64,000 nt of DNA. It comes from Roseibium sp. MMSF_3412. Its GTDB lineage: Bacteria; Pseudomonadota; Alphaproteobacteria; Rhizobiales; Stappiaceae. The stretch lies in NCBI RefSeq assembly GCF_030733265.1, contig NZ_JASHJI010000003.1, positions 487,997 through 551,996 of the forward strand. The letters run 5' to 3'. Shown here in pieces: positions 18,103 through 27,694 of the stretch. Positions within the stretch are counted from its first letter, which is position 1. Each line of letters opens with the position of its first letter. Under the pieces are notes generated by a model, which had not been told where the DNA came from, ran no database searches, and worked only from the letters and a program-made list of their open reading frames with translations. The translations under genes and the position numbers were made by a program.

Positions 18103-18567
18103 GTTTAAACCTCCAAGTGTTGGTTCTCGCCGGATTGCCTGTCCCATATCTTGGGAAACAAGTGCACCCGGCTTGTGTTCCGTCCATCCGCCAGGCCCCT
18201 GCGACCTGCCGAACCGGAACGGCACAAACACTGATCCGCGATCGCGACCGGCAAAGGGCTGCTCTTGGGAACCTTCGCGGCATTGTTGTGGCTATGAAAC
18301 GTATTCAGCCATAGGTCGGTCATATTCGCGACAACTTTGAAAGTTTTCGGCAAGAAATGGACTATGCATTCGATTATTGTGATTCATAATATATTGAATT
18401 TAGATGCAATTTATATTTACTACTACGATGTAGAACGATAATTTTGATCTAAAATATTTGGGAATGAAATCCATATATCTGCTGCAACTTCGCAAACGAC
18501 CAGACGGGAGGTTTGGTCGGAACGAACTGATTTCAAGAAATCCGTTTAGTTGCCGCTAGGGCAGCCG
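18103..18567. other. Long divergent intergenic region with an AT-rich core
   Basis: This 465-base gap separates the EF-hand gene (minus) from the solenoid-protein gene (plus). The part about 18345-18480 is clearly AT-rich compared with the neighbourhood, with tracts such as CATAATATATTGAATTTAG and TAAAATATTTGG, and is the likely place for both promoters. I see no convincing gene, tRNA or terminator in it. The short minus-strand reading frames that extend the EF-hand gene upstream have no ribosome site. Confidence 0.5.
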
Positions 18568-19920
18568 GTGTGGCATCCTGATCGGGTCCGAAAGCCGGAG
18601 GGCCTAAAGATCATATCGAGGATTGCAGCTGCTGTTTTGGCCGCCATCACAACGGTGGCAACATCTGGCCTCGTGCTTGCGCAGGCAAACGCGGGTCTGC
18701 GCTGTATCACAAAACCCAATGCCGAATGCGTTATAAATCTTGCCGAACGATCTTTCTCTCATGTGGATGAAAACCGGTGGCATCTTGTGCTGCCGAATCT
18801 CAGCGAAGCGATGCTCTACAGCGGTCGAACCGAACGCGGACTGGAGCTTGCCGAAAAGATCAAGAGTCCTGTTGTGCAGACTGGCGTCTACATGACACAC
18901 GCCTATATTCTTTTCTATGCGGGCAAACAGTCGGAGGCACGCGCGGCCCTGGACGCACATGCATCCCGCACAGCACAGCGCGTAAGGGTACCCGTGCAGT
19001 GGGCACTGAACGCCTATCAGCGCGGCGACCCGGTTCGCGGCGATGCAGCCATGGACCTGGCTCGGGAAATACTGAAGGACCATGAGACAGCCACCGGCGA
19101 AGCCGTCCGGGTCGTAAGTCTGCCGAGTGCAATTGCAGCCTCGGGTGAGATCGGCACCGCAATTGAAATGGTCCGTGAGATACCCGAGCTTCGCGATCGC
19201 GCAAGAGCCGCCTTTCTGTTGACGGAAATTCTGGCAAATGACCCGGATGCCGACCGCGCGAAAGCCTTTATGCGCCAGGCGTCCGCCTGGCGCGCTAGTC
19301 TGGATCCGATGGAGGCGCAGGCGGCCCTGATCGAAGAAGCCTGGGGCTGGCTGATGCTGGGTGAGATCGACCAGGCAATCAGGATTGCAGAAGAAGTCCC
19401 TGCCGGCGAACGCCGCAACAGCACGCTCGCTTTTTTGCTGTTGAATGCGGGAGAAAGCGGCCGTACGAAAGATGCTTTGATGCTGGCCGATCATATCGAC
19501 GGTGCCAGTGAAAAGGCCTGGGCGCTGGCGCAGTGTGCGCAGGCGGGCTTCACCTTTCAACATCACGACACGGCGGATGCCTGCCTGGAAGCCACCCGGG
19601 AGCTTATCCCCGAGGTCATGAACATGGCCGAACGTGGCGGGTTGGATGACGGCCAGGCCCGGAATATCGACCTTGCTCTCGAAGCCGCGGCAAATGTGGA
19701 ATCGCTGGCCGGCAACGACGCGGCGGTTGTAGACATCATGAGTGCGGCAGGCATTGCCACCGTTGGCATGGATGACAAGATCATCAGCGCGCACATAAGT
19801 GCAGGCGACCATTCCCTGGCAATGCTGCTTGCCTTCCAGGACGCCGATGCCCTGAAACAGGCCCGGGCGCTGTCGTCTCTTGCGCGGGCACTCGCCAGAA
19901 AAGAGTTCACCGGCGAATGA
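18568..19920 (+). CDS. Secreted alpha-solenoid (TPR-like) protein of unknown function
   Basis: About 450 residues. A signal-peptide-like core (AAAVLAAITTVATSGLVLAQA) is followed by a mature domain made of repeated helical pairs of about 30-36 residues with the pattern A..h...I....R..A...L...., for example AIEMVREIPELRDRARAAFLL, AIRIAEEVPAGERRNSTLAFLL and ALMLADHIDGASEKAWALAQ. Two cysteines lie near residue 50 (CITKPNAEC). No catalytic motif is visible, so a scaffold or binding role is likely. The start is uncertain: GTG at 18568 has AGGG upstream (used here), while TTG at 18550 has none, and the best ribosome site (GGAGG, 18597-18601) precedes only ATC/ATA/ATT codons. It ends 9 bases before the convergent yggS. 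Confidence 0.7.
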   Translation: MWHPDRVRKPEGLKIISRIAAAVLAAITTVATSGLVLAQANAGLRCITKPNAECVINLAERSFSHVDENRWHLVLPNLSEAMLYSGRTERGLELAEKIKSPVVQTGVYMTHAYILFYAGKQSEARAALDAHASRTAQRVRVPVQWALNAYQRGDPVRGDAAMDLAREILKDHETATGEAVRVVSLPSAIAASGEIGTAIEMVREIPELRDRARAAFLLTEILANDPDADRAKAFMRQASAWRASLDPMEAQAALIEEAWGWLMLGEIDQAIRIAEEVPAGERRNSTLAFLLLNAGESGRTKDALMLADHIDGASEKAWALAQCAQAGFTFQHHDTADACLEATRELIPEVMNMAERGGLDDGQARNIDLALEAAANVESLAGNDAAVVDIMSAAGIATVGMDDKIISAHISAGDHSLAMLLAFQDADALKQARALSSLARALARKEFTGE

Positions 19921-19929
19921 ACCTGCGCG

Positions 19930-20598
19930 TCAGCCGCGCGCACCAAAAATCGCCGACCCGACCCGAACATATGTCGCGCCAAATCCGACAGCGACCCTGT
20001 AGTCGGAAGACATGCCCATGGAGAGTTGTTCAAGACCTGAACGCTCGGCCAGCTTTTCCAGAAGCGCAAAATGTTCGCCCGGCGCTTCGTCAATCGGCGG
20101 GATACACATCAGCCCGACAATGTTCAATCCGGCACGATCCCGGCATTCGGCCAGAAAACTTGCGACATCCTTCGGCGCAATGCCCGCCTTCTGCGGCTCC
20201 TCGCCGGTGTTCACCTGGATGAAACAGGGAAGGTTCCGCCCTTGCTTTTCCATCTCCGTCTTCAGCGCCCTGGCAATTTTCGGGCGGTCGACCGTATGAA
20301 TGACGTCAAAGGTCGCCACAGCCTCGCGGGCCTTGTTGGATTGCAGCGGCCCGATCAGGTGCAGCTCGATATCTGCATATCTTTCACGCAATCCGGGCCA
20401 CTTGCCCATGGCTTCCTGAACACGGTTCTCACCGAAGACCCGCTGCCCGGCGTCGAGAACAGGCACGATATCCTCGGCCGCAAACGTCTTGGAGACGGCA
20501 ATCAGTTCAACTGCATTGTCCGGTCTGCCGAATTCCGCCTCGGCGCTGCGAATGTCGGACTGAACTCCTGAAAGGCGATCTGTGGCAGATGACATCAT
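19930..20598 (-). CDS. YggS-family pyridoxal phosphate homeostasis protein
   Basis: A 222-residue TIM-barrel protein that binds pyridoxal 5-phosphate without a known enzymatic reaction and balances vitamin B6 pools. Visible features are LIAVSKTF with the PLP lysine (about K37), GENRVQEA, ELHLIGPLQSNKAREAV, IDRPKIA-like TVDRPKIARAL, VNTGEEPQKAG and the C-terminal LSMGMSSDYRVAVGFGATYVRVGSAIFG phosphate-binding end. Two adjacent ATG codons follow AGGGAAAT; the first is taken. It is divergent from leuS, the common neighbour in alphaproteobacteria. Confidence 0.95.
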   Translation of the reverse strand: MMSSATDRLSGVQSDIRSAEAEFGRPDNAVELIAVSKTFAAEDIVPVLDAGQRVFGENRVQEAMGKWPGLRERYADIELHLIGPLQSNKAREAVATFDVIHTVDRPKIARALKTEMEKQGRNLPCFIQVNTGEEPQKAGIAPKDVASFLAECRDRAGLNIVGLMCIPPIDEAPGEHFALLEKLAERSGLEQLSMGMSSDYRVAVGFGATYVRVGSAIFGARG

Positions 20599-20818
20599 AT
20601 TTCCCTGTGAAACCGGTTTGGCGGGTCTCTTTCCTTTACGCCCTGAACAGCGTTCTTCTCAAGTGCTGGTTTGCAGCATTCTTGCCCGGATGCGGCCAGC
20701 GATCGCTTTACGAATGCGGCATTGCGAAATAAACAGTCTTCAGTGGCCTCTTTTTTGAGACACATGTTGACCCGAAGCCGGATATCTGGTGACAGTCCGG
20801 CAATCGATCTTTCAGGAA

Positions 20819-20838
20819 TTCCGCCGAATCCGGCGGCA
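20819..20838 (+). promoter_or_regulatory. GC hairpin in the leuS leader
   Basis: Arms CCGCCG (20821-20826) and CGGCGG (20831-20836) with an AATC loop, ending 21 bases before the chosen leuS ATG, which has only a weak ribosome site. It may tune leuS translation; no T-box or leader peptide is visible. Confidence 0.3.
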
Positions 20839-20857
20839 AGAACAAACGGCACAATTG

Positions 20858-23479
20858 ATGGCAACGGAACGGTACAACGCGCGCGAAGTGGAAGCGCGCT
20901 GGCAGAAGGTCTGGAATGACAAGGACGTCTTCGTCACCCACAACGACGACCCGCGTGAAAAATACTACGTCCTGGAGATGTTCCCCTATCCGTCCGGCCG
21001 CATTCACATGGGCCACGTTCGCAACTACGCAATGGGTGATGTCGTTGCCCGTTACAAGCGGGCAAAGGGCTTCAACGTTCTCCATCCGATGGGATGGGAT
21101 GCGTTCGGCATGCCAGCTGAAAATGCAGCCATGCAGAACAAGGTCCACCCGAAGGACTGGACCTATGAAAACATTGCCGCCATGCGCGACCAGCTCAAGA
21201 TCATGGGACTGTCCCTCGACTGGAGCCGGGAATTTGCGACATGCGATGTCGCCTATTACACCCAGCAGCAGCGCCTTTTCCTGAGATTCCTCGAAGCCGG
21301 ACTGGTCTACCGCAAGAACGCAAAGGTGAACTGGGACCCGGTCGACATGACCGTTCTGGCCAACGAACAGGTGATCGACGGCCGCGGCTGGCGGTCAGGC
21401 GCGCTGGTGGAACAGCGCGAACTCACCCAATGGTTCTTCAAGATTTCCGACTATTCGGAAGACCTCCTGGAGGCGATCGAGACGCTCGACCGCTGGCCGG
21501 ACAAGGTCCGCCTCATGCAGAAGAACTGGATTGGCCGGTCGGAAGGCTTGCGCGTCCGCTTCGAGTTTACGGAACCGGCTCCGACCGGCGACAGGTCTCT
21601 GGAGATCTTTACCACGCGCCCGGACACACTGTTCGGCGCGTCCTTCATGGGCCTGTCCCCGGATCACCCGATCTCTACAAGGCTTGCCGAAGACAATCCG
21701 GAGCTGAAAGCATTCATCGACGAATGCAAGCGGGTCGGAACATCGGAAGAAGCTATTGAAAAGGCGGAGAAAAAGGGAATTGATACCGGATTGCGCGTCA
21801 AGCATCCGCTCGACAGTTCGCTGGAACTGCCTGTTTATGTCGCCAACTTCATCCTGATGGATTACGGCACCGGCGCGATCTTTGCCTGCCCCGCGCATGA
21901 CCAGCGCGACCTCGACTTTGCGAGAAAATACGGCCTCCCGGTCAAGCCTGTCGTATTGCCGAAGGGCGCCGATCCCGCCTCCTTCGAAATCGGCACAGAG
22001 GCTTACACGGAAGACGGCACCATCTTCAATTCGGACTTCATGAATGGCATGTCCATTCCCGATGCCAAGGAAGCCATTGCGCAAAAGCTGGAATCCATCG
22101 ACGCAGACGGCGCTCCGCAGGGAGAGCGCCAGATCAACTACCGTCTGAGGGACTGGGGCATTTCGCGTCAGCGATACTGGGGATGTCCGATCCCGGTCAT
22201 TCACTGTGACACATGCGGTGTGGTTCCGGAGAAGGACGAGAATCTGCCGGTTCAGCTGCCCGATGACATCAATTTCGACAAGCCCGGCAACCCGCTCGAC
22301 CGTCATCCGACCTGGCGGGACACGATTTGTCCTCAGTGCGGCAAGCCGGCCCGGCGCGAGACCGACACGATGGACACGTTCGTCGATTCATCCTGGTACT
22401 TTGCCCGCTTCACCGCCCCTGACTGCGATCAGCCGACGGATCCCGAAGCGGCAAATGGCTGGCTGCCGGTCGATCAGTACATTGGTGGCATCGAGCACGC
22501 GATCCTGCACCTTTTGTATTCACGGTTCTTCACCCGCGCGATGCAGAAGGTCGGTGCGCTTGATCTGAAAGAGCCGTTCAAGGGATTGTTCACGCAGGGC
22601 ATGGTCACGCATGAAACCTACCGGCTGGGTGAAGGCGCCAACGGATCCTGGGTTTCACCGGCAGAGATCAAGATCGAGGACATTGACGGAAATCGGCGCG
22701 CAACCTTGCTGGATACGGGTGAGGAAGTCTCCATCGGCTCGATCGAGAAAATGTCGAAGTCGAAAAGAAACACCGTCGACCCGACCGACATCATCGATAC
22801 GTATGGCGCGGACACAGCCCGCTGGTTCATGCTGTCCGACAGCCCGCCAGAACGCGACGTCATCTGGACGGAGGACGGTGTTCAGGGTGCCTGGCGCTTC
22901 GTCCAGCGGGTATGGCGTCTGATTGGCGAGATCTCCGAGAAATGCGAACCGCGAAGCGGCTCCGCGCCCGAAGTCACCGGCAAGGCGCTCGATCTTCGCC
23001 GCGCCAGCCACAAGACCCTGGATGCGGTTTCCAATGATCTGGAATCGCTTGGTTTCAACAGGGCCGTGGCACGGCTGTATGAACTGGTCAACACGATCAG
23101 CAAAACGATCAGCGACGGCTTCGGCGACGATGCCACAGAATATGCCGTTCGGGAAGCGGCCGATTATCTTGTCCAGATGATGGCTCCGATGATGCCGCAT
23201 CTTGCCGAGGAATGCTGGTCCGCGCTCGGCCATGACAACCTGATCTCGGAAGCCAAATGGCCCGAGGCCGACCCGGCTCTGTTAGCGGAAGATTCAGTTA
23301 CTTACCCTATTCAGATCAATGGAAAACGGCGCGGAGAGCTGGAAATTGCAAAAGAGGCTTCCAAAGAGGAGGTCGAAGCAGCTACCTTGGCTCTGGACTT
23401 CGTGCGCAAGGCACTGAACGGAAATCCGCCGAAGAAACTTATCGTGGTGCCGCAAAGGATTGTGAATGTCGTTGTTTAG
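20858..23479 (+). CDS. leuS: Leucyl-tRNA synthetase
   Basis: Charges tRNA-Leu. The 873-residue protein is of bacterial type: class I signature [15 protein letters not shown] with HMGH at 50-53, the CP1 editing domain in the middle ([20 protein letters not shown], with the threonine-rich editing site), a zinc-type insertion (CDTCG ... CPQCGKP), and [13 protein letters not shown] with KMSKS at 631-635. An upstream in-frame GTG at 20789 is possible, but [19 protein letters not shown] is the expected N-terminus. The last 14 bases overlap the start of lptE, so leuS, lptE and holA are likely one transcript. Confidence 0.97.
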   Translation: MATERYNAREVEARWQKVWNDKDVFVTHNDDPREKYYVLEMFPYPSGRIHMGHVRNYAMGDVVARYKRAKGFNVLHPMGWDAFGMPAENAAMQNKVHPKDWTYENIAAMRDQLKIMGLSLDWSREFATCDVAYYTQQQRLFLRFLEAGLVYRKNAKVNWDPVDMTVLANEQVIDGRGWRSGALVEQRELTQWFFKISDYSEDLLEAIETLDRWPDKVRLMQKNWIGRSEGLRVRFEFTEPAPTGDRSLEIFTTRPDTLFGASFMGLSPDHPISTRLAEDNPELKAFIDECKRVGTSEEAIEKAEKKGIDTGLRVKHPLDSSLELPVYVANFILMDYGTGAIFACPAHDQRDLDFARKYGLPVKPVVLPKGADPASFEIGTEAYTEDGTIFNSDFMNGMSIPDAKEAIAQKLESIDADGAPQGERQINYRLRDWGISRQRYWGCPIPVIHCDTCGVVPEKDENLPVQLPDDINFDKPGNPLDRHPTWRDTICPQCGKPARRETDTMDTFVDSSWYFARFTAPDCDQPTDPEAANGWLPVDQYIGGIEHAILHLLYSRFFTRAMQKVGALDLKEPFKGLFTQGMVTHETYRLGEGANGSWVSPAEIKIEDIDGNRRATLLDTGEEVSIGSIEKMSKSKRNTVDPTDIIDTYGADTARWFMLSDSPPERDVIWTEDGVQGAWRFVQRVWRLIGEISEKCEPRSGSAPEVTGKALDLRRASHKTLDAVSNDLESLGFNRAVARLYELVNTISKTISDGFGDDATEYAVREAADYLVQMMAPMMPHLAEECWSALGHDNLISEAKWPEADPALLAEDSVTYPIQINGKRRGELEIAKEASKEEVEAATLALDFVRKALNGNPPKKLIVVPQRIVNVVV

Positions 23480-24044
23480 CAGCATCTTCAGGGGAGAGTT
23501 TCTCCTTCGGCGGGTCGCTCTTTTCGGCGCCGTTGCGGCCGCAATCGCCTTGAGCGGGTGCCAGATCCGCCCGCTCTACGGCACCAGCACGACAGGCGAT
23601 TTTGGCGCGCAATCCTCCACCGTCGCTGCAGATCTGGCCGCAATCGATCTGGAATCGATTTCATCCCAGTTTGCACAGAAAGACGCAACGCGGATCCTGT
23701 ACAACGAACTCACGTTCCGGCTGGAGCGCGGCGCCGGTTCAGCTCCGAAGAAGTTTCGCCTGGAGGTCCTTGCCGACGTCAACACCGCTGCGGTCGCGAT
23801 CGAACAGTTCGCAGACGTTCCCTCGGCCTTCACCATCACAATGAATTCCACCTATGTGATGAGCGACATCGAAACGGGCGAAACCCTGACAACCGGCCGG
23901 ACCTTCCGCTCGGCATCCTATGACTTCTCCGACCAGCGCTTTGCCAATCAGCGCGCGCTCCGGGATGCACAGGAACGGGTTGCCAAGGCGGTCGCCGATG
24001 ACATTGCCACGCGCCTCGCCGGCTATTTCGCCAGTCAATCCTGA
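23466..24044 (+). CDS. lptE: LPS-assembly lipoprotein LptE
   Basis: LptE plugs the LptD beta-barrel that inserts lipopolysaccharide in the outer membrane. The 192-residue protein has an N-terminal hydrophobic stretch and lipobox ALSGC with the lipidated Cys32, directly followed by IRPLYG, the conserved start of the alphaproteobacterial LptE/RlpB domain. The rest ([53 protein letters not shown]) matches the family pattern. It overlaps leuS by 14 bases and is followed by holA after 24 bases, the standard leuS-lptE-holA order. Confidence 0.93.
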   Translation: MSLFSSIFRGEFLLRRVALFGAVAAAIALSGCQIRPLYGTSTTGDFGAQSSTVAADLAAIDLESISSQFAQKDATRILYNELTFRLERGAGSAPKKFRLEVLADVNTAAVAIEQFADVPSAFTITMNSTYVMSDIETGETLTTGRTFRSASYDFSDQRFANQRALRDAQERVAKAVADDIATRLAGYFASQS

Positions 24045-24068
24045 GTTTCCCGCTGAGGGTCCGCGGCA

Positions 24069-25109
24069 GTGACAGTCCTGAAAGCAGCCGAAACGGATCG
24101 ATTTGTTGCCAACCCGCCGGACGGGGGCGCAATCGTGCTTGTTTTCGGTCCTGACACGGGACTTGTCTCGGAACGGGCGACCCGCCTTGCCGCGAAGGCG
24201 TCTGAGGGTGACAGCGACCCTTTCAACCTCGTGAAAATCGACGCGGCAGAGATCTCCGGCGATCCAAACCGGTTGATCGATGAGGTTCTGACGATACCGC
24301 TTTTCGGCGGCCGCCGGATCGTCTGGGTCAAGGATGCAAGCGGCAAGAACCTTGTGCCCGCTGTCGAACCTGTCCTTAAGCTCGATGACCTGCAGACATT
24401 TGTCATTCTGGAAGCCGGTGACATCAAGAAGGGTGCCGGCCTCAGAAAGCTTATTGAACCCAGCACCCGGGCCTTCGCCCTTCCCTGCTACGCTGACAGC
24501 AATCGCGGGATCGACCAGCTCATCGACGAGGAAACACGCGACGCCGGCCTCACCATCACACGCGAAGCACGCGCCTTGCTGCATGGCCTGCTCGGCGGCG
24601 ACCGGATGGCAAGCCGGGGTGAACTCAAGAAGCTCTGCCTGTTTGCGCTCGGCAAGGGGCGTATCGAAAGCGAAGACATAGAAGCCATCATCGGCGATGC
24701 ATCCGAGTTCGAGATGTCCGAGCTCATCGATGCTGCCGGCACCGGCGACATTGCCACCCTGGACCACGGGCTCCAGCGGCTTTCCGACGCCGGATCGAAA
24801 GCCTCGATCATCGCCAACCAGGCCCTGAAACACTTCCAGAATTTGCATCGGATGCGAATCGATATCGATAAAGGCAAGAGCGTTCAGGCAGTTGTGGACG
24901 CACAGCGTCCGCCCGTTTTCTTCAGCCGCAAACCCGGAATGTCCCGGCAGCTCCAGATCTGGTCGGTGTCCGACCTGGAACGCGCAATGCAAATTCTCGC
25001 CGAGGCGACCAAAATCTCGCGCCTCAACGATCCGCTCGGCGTGCCCGTGCTGTCAGAAGCGCTGCTCACGCTTGGCAGGGTCGCACGCGCCCGCGGACAG
25101 CGGCGCTGA
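24069..25109 (+). CDS. holA: DNA polymerase III delta subunit
   Basis: Delta opens the beta sliding clamp as part of the clamp loader. The 346-residue protein begins at GTG with GAGGG upstream. Features typical of alphaproteobacterial HolA are LVFGPDTGLVSERATRLA near the start, LIDEVLTIPLFGGRRIVWVKDA, the LLGGDRMASRGELKKLCLFA helix and the C-terminal ALKHFQNLHRMR and LLTLGRVARARGQRR. It is the last gene of leuS-lptE-holA and converges on parB. Confidence 0.94.
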   Translation: MTVLKAAETDRFVANPPDGGAIVLVFGPDTGLVSERATRLAAKASEGDSDPFNLVKIDAAEISGDPNRLIDEVLTIPLFGGRRIVWVKDASGKNLVPAVEPVLKLDDLQTFVILEAGDIKKGAGLRKLIEPSTRAFALPCYADSNRGIDQLIDEETRDAGLTITREARALLHGLLGGDRMASRGELKKLCLFALGKGRIESEDIEAIIGDASEFEMSELIDAAGTGDIATLDHGLQRLSDAGSKASIIANQALKHFQNLHRMRIDIDKGKSVQAVVDAQRPPVFFSRKPGMSRQLQIWSVSDLERAMQILAEATKISRLNDPLGVPVLSEALLTLGRVARARGQRR

Positions 25110-25167
25110 CAAAAGGGGCCACCAGCTCCGCAAGCTTATGGCAAGTTTGATCTGAGTAAAGTCAGTT

Positions 25168-25185
25168 TAACTGAAAAATCAGTTA
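25168..25185. terminator. Weak hairpin between holA and parB
   Basis: Arms TAACTGA (25168-25174) and TCAGTTA (25179-25185) with an AAAA loop, in an AT-rich 77-base gap between convergent genes. Low GC makes it a weak terminator candidate for either direction. Confidence 0.35.
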
Positions 25186-25186
25186 T

Positions 25187-26092
25187 TTAACGCGTCTCGA
25201 CACCGAGTTTCCTGCACAACTCATCGAGCTGCTCCAGTGATGTGTACTTGATTTTCAGATCGCCCGATTCCTTGCCCGGCTTGTGGCCGACCACCACTTT
25301 CAGCCCGAGCGTATCTGTCAGCCGCTTTTCCAGTGCCTTCGTGTCCGCATCCTTTTGCGGTTTCTCCGCAGGTGCCTTGCCGCCCTTGAGTTTTGCAAGC
25401 GCATCCGGATCCTGGGAGATCTTCTCCGCATCGCGGACGGTCAGGCCCTTCTCGACAATGAGTTCCGCGAGCGCGGCAGGATCGTCAACGGTAATCAGGG
25501 CGCGCGCGTGGCCGGCCGTCAGCAGACCCTCTGCCAGGTAATCCTTGACCGAATTCGGCAGCTTCAGCAGCCGCATCGTGTTGGCAACATGGCTCCGGCT
25601 CTTGCCGATGACCTTTGCCAATTCCCCCTGGCTGTACTTGAACTCCGCAGTGAGCTGATCATAACCCATCGCTTCTTCGATCGGATTGAGATCCGCCCGC
25701 TGAACGTTCTCGATGATTGCAAGTTCCAGCGCTTCCTGGTCGGTCACATCGCGGATGATGATCGGCGCTTCGTGAAGACCCGCGCGCTGCGCCGCCCGCC
25801 AGCGCCGCTCTCCGGCAATGATTTCAAACCGGTTGACCTTCCCGGCAGCCGGACGCACGAGGATCGGCTGAACGATGCCCTTCGCCTTGAGCGACTCGGC
25901 AAGGTCGGCAAGATCCTTTTCGGTAAAGGTCTTGCGCGGATTGCGCGGATTGGGTTCCAGGTGTTCGATCGGGACTTTTCTGCTGTCCCTGATGACCTTT
26001 TCGGCCGGAGCCGTCGCCTCCGGTGCCGAATCTCCGATCAAGGCAGCCAGCCCTCGGCCCAAACGCTTGTTCTTGCCGTCTTTCTCAGCCAT
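25187..26092 (-). CDS. parB: Chromosome-partitioning protein ParB (CTPase)
   Basis: ParB binds parS, clamps onto DNA with CTP and spreads to make the centromere complex. The 301-residue protein starts with KRLGRGLAALIGD, then has the ParB/Srx CTP-binding region with GERRWRAAQRAG (GERRWR at 94-99), the helix-turn-helix YSQGELAKVIGKSRSHVANTMRLL (about 152-175) that reads parS, and a C-terminal dimerisation helix. It follows parA with a 101-base gap; seven parS-like sites lie 1.5-5.5 kb upstream on the map. Confidence 0.97.
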   Translation of the reverse strand: MAEKDGKNKRLGRGLAALIGDSAPEATAPAEKVIRDSRKVPIEHLEPNPRNPRKTFTEKDLADLAESLKAKGIVQPILVRPAAGKVNRFEIIAGERRWRAAQRAGLHEAPIIIRDVTDQEALELAIIENVQRADLNPIEEAMGYDQLTAEFKYSQGELAKVIGKSRSHVANTMRLLKLPNSVKDYLAEGLLTAGHARALITVDDPAALAELIVEKGLTVRDAEKISQDPDALAKLKGGKAPAEKPQKDADTKALEKRLTDTLGLKVVVGHKPGKESGDLKIKYTSLEQLDELCRKLGVETR

Positions 26093-26193
26093 GATCCACC
26101 TTTTTCTTCTTATATTTCAATAGTTTATATTGCTATCGCAAGAGTGATCTGCCGCGACGAGCCGCTCGGTTCGGATCCGAATCCAATCGGATG

Positions 26194-27018
26194 TTAAGCC
26201 GCAACACGCCGCAATTGCCGTTCACGCTGAATGATCTCCGATGCAAGGCGAAGATAGGCCTGGCTGCCCGCGCACTTCAGATCGTAGAGCAGCGCCGGTT
26301 TCCCGTAGGACGGTGCTTCGGAGACCCTCACATTTCTCGGGATGATCGTTTCATAGACCGCATCCCCCATGGTTTCGCGCACATCTGCAACGACCTGGCT
26401 GGAGAGGTTGTTCCGGCTGTCATACATGGTCAGAACAATGCCGTGTATGCTCAATTCGGCATTCAATGCACCCTTTACCTGCTCCACTGTGCTCAACAGC
26501 TGGCTGAGACCCTCAAGCGCGAAAAACTCGCACTGGAGCGGAACCAGAATGGAGTGCGATGCCGACAGGGCATTGATCGTCAGAAGGTTAAGCGATGGCG
26601 GGCAGTCGATCAAAACATAGGTGAACCCGACTTCCTGAAACAGGCGCGAGTGCGTCAGGTTCTCGATCGCATTGCGCAGGCGAAACGCACGATCGCTGGT
26701 CGAGGCAATTTCCAGCTCGAGCCCGAGCAGATCCATGGTCGACGGCGCAACCCAAAGCCGCTGCACCGCCGTTTCGCGGACCGCCTCGGCCATGGAACAA
26801 TCGCCGCTGAGAATTTCATAGGTCGAAAGTCCGCGGTCACGGTGCTCGATACCGAGGCCGGTCGACGCGTTGCCCTGAGGATCGAGGTCAATGACAAGAA
26901 CCTTTTCGCCAATGGCGGCCAGCGCGGTCCCAAGATTGATCGCGGTGGTGGTCTTACCAACCCCGCCTTTCTGGTTCGCAAGCGCAAGAACGCGCGGTGT
27001 CTCGGGAAGCATGCTCAT
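26194..27018 (-). CDS. parA: Chromosome-partitioning ATPase ParA (Soj)
   Basis: ParA forms an ATP-dependent gradient on the nucleoid along which ParB-parS complexes move. The 274-residue protein has the deviant Walker A motif KGGVGKTTTAIN with its signature lysine near the start, VIDLDPQGNASTG (Walker A-prime), and YVLIDCPPSLNLLTINAL (Walker B). It is the short chromosomal type without an N-terminal regulatory domain. The ATG at 27018 has AAGGAAGG 9 bases upstream and is preferred over a GTG two codons earlier. It lies 19 bases after rsmG, in the mnmE-mnmG-rsmG-parA-parB order. Confidence 0.97.
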   Translation of the reverse strand: MSMLPETPRVLALANQKGGVGKTTTAINLGTALAAIGEKVLVIDLDPQGNASTGLGIEHRDRGLSTYEILSGDCSMAEAVRETAVQRLWVAPSTMDLLGLELEIASTSDRAFRLRNAIENLTHSRLFQEVGFTYVLIDCPPSLNLLTINALSASHSILVPLQCEFFALEGLSQLLSTVEQVKGALNAELSIHGIVLTMYDSRNNLSSQVVADVRETMGDAVYETIIPRNVRVSEAPSYGKPALLYDLKCAGSQAYLRLASEIIQRERQLRRVAA

Positions 27019-27037
27019 TGCCACCCACCTTCCTTGG

Positions 27038-27694
27038 CTAGTCGGACCGGGCTGATATATCTGAGAAAAGAAGCATCCGGCTCGTGGGATCTACAACACT
27101 TTTCTTTTCTACCAGATCGAAGTTCCAAGAGTCAGCGGCTTCGTCAACTTCTCTTTGAAAATCCTGACCTTTGTGGAAAACAGCTTTCGCACCAGTGCCT
27201 GTAAAGGGCTGCGCAAGACCGAAAAGCAGGTCCAGGGACGCCAGCGCACGGGCGGAAACGGCGTCGACAGGCCCGTGCACCCACTCTTTCGCAACCGATT
27301 CGATCCGCCCCGGATGAACCGTCCCTTTCGACCCGGTTTCACGCAAGGCGGTTCGCAGAAACGCCGCCTTGCGTTGATTGCTTTCGATCAGATGAACATG
27401 GGCATCCGGCCGGTCGGCAAGGAGAACAGCGGTCACGATGCCCGGAAACCCGCCGCCGCTGCCGATATCGACCCACGTGTCGGCCTCTGGATAAGTCCAG
27501 TGCGTCTGAAGGCTGTCGACGACATGCCGCGTCCAGATGTCGGGGATTGTCGAGGGCGCAATCAGGTTCTGCGCCGGTTGCCACTTGAGGACAAGATCGA
27601 CAAATACCTGGAGCCGATCCAACGTTTCACGTGAAACATCCCCAAACTTATGAACAACCTTTCCAGTGTCTTTCAACACGAAGGAACGGGCCAT
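27038..27694 (-). CDS. rsmG: 16S rRNA (guanine527-N7)-methyltransferase
   Basis: RsmG (GidB) methylates G527 of 16S rRNA. The 218-residue protein has the Rossmann SAM site VDIGSGGGFPGIV (about 75-87), HLIESNQRKAAFLR and the SARALASLDLLF motif. Its ATG shares bases with the mnmG stop (TGATG overlap), so translation is coupled. Codons for VSRET near residue 20 contain a perfect parS core (27624-27637), a double use of the DNA. Confidence 0.96.
   Translation of the reverse strand: MARSFVLKDTGKVVHKFGDVSRETLDRLQVFVDLVLKWQPAQNLIAPSTIPDIWTRHVVDSLQTHWTYPEADTWVDIGSGGGFPGIVTAVLLADRPDAHVHLIESNQRKAAFLRTALRETGSKGTVHPGRIESVAKEWVHGPVDAVSARALASLDLLFGLAQPFTGTGAKAVFHKGQDFQREVDEAADSWNFDLVEKKSVVDPTSRMLLFSDISARSD
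27623..27638. promoter_or_regulatory. parS site inside rsmG
   Basis: CGTTTCACGTGAAACA contains the full 14-base palindrome GTTTCACGTGAAAC of the bacterial parS consensus. It is the only fully symmetric site of the seven in this window and lies within coding DNA 0.6 kb from parA. Confidence 0.92.

Noticed and set aside
23466..23479. Frameshift between leuS and lptE
   Set aside because: Both proteins have proper ends and starts; it is a normal 14-base overlap.
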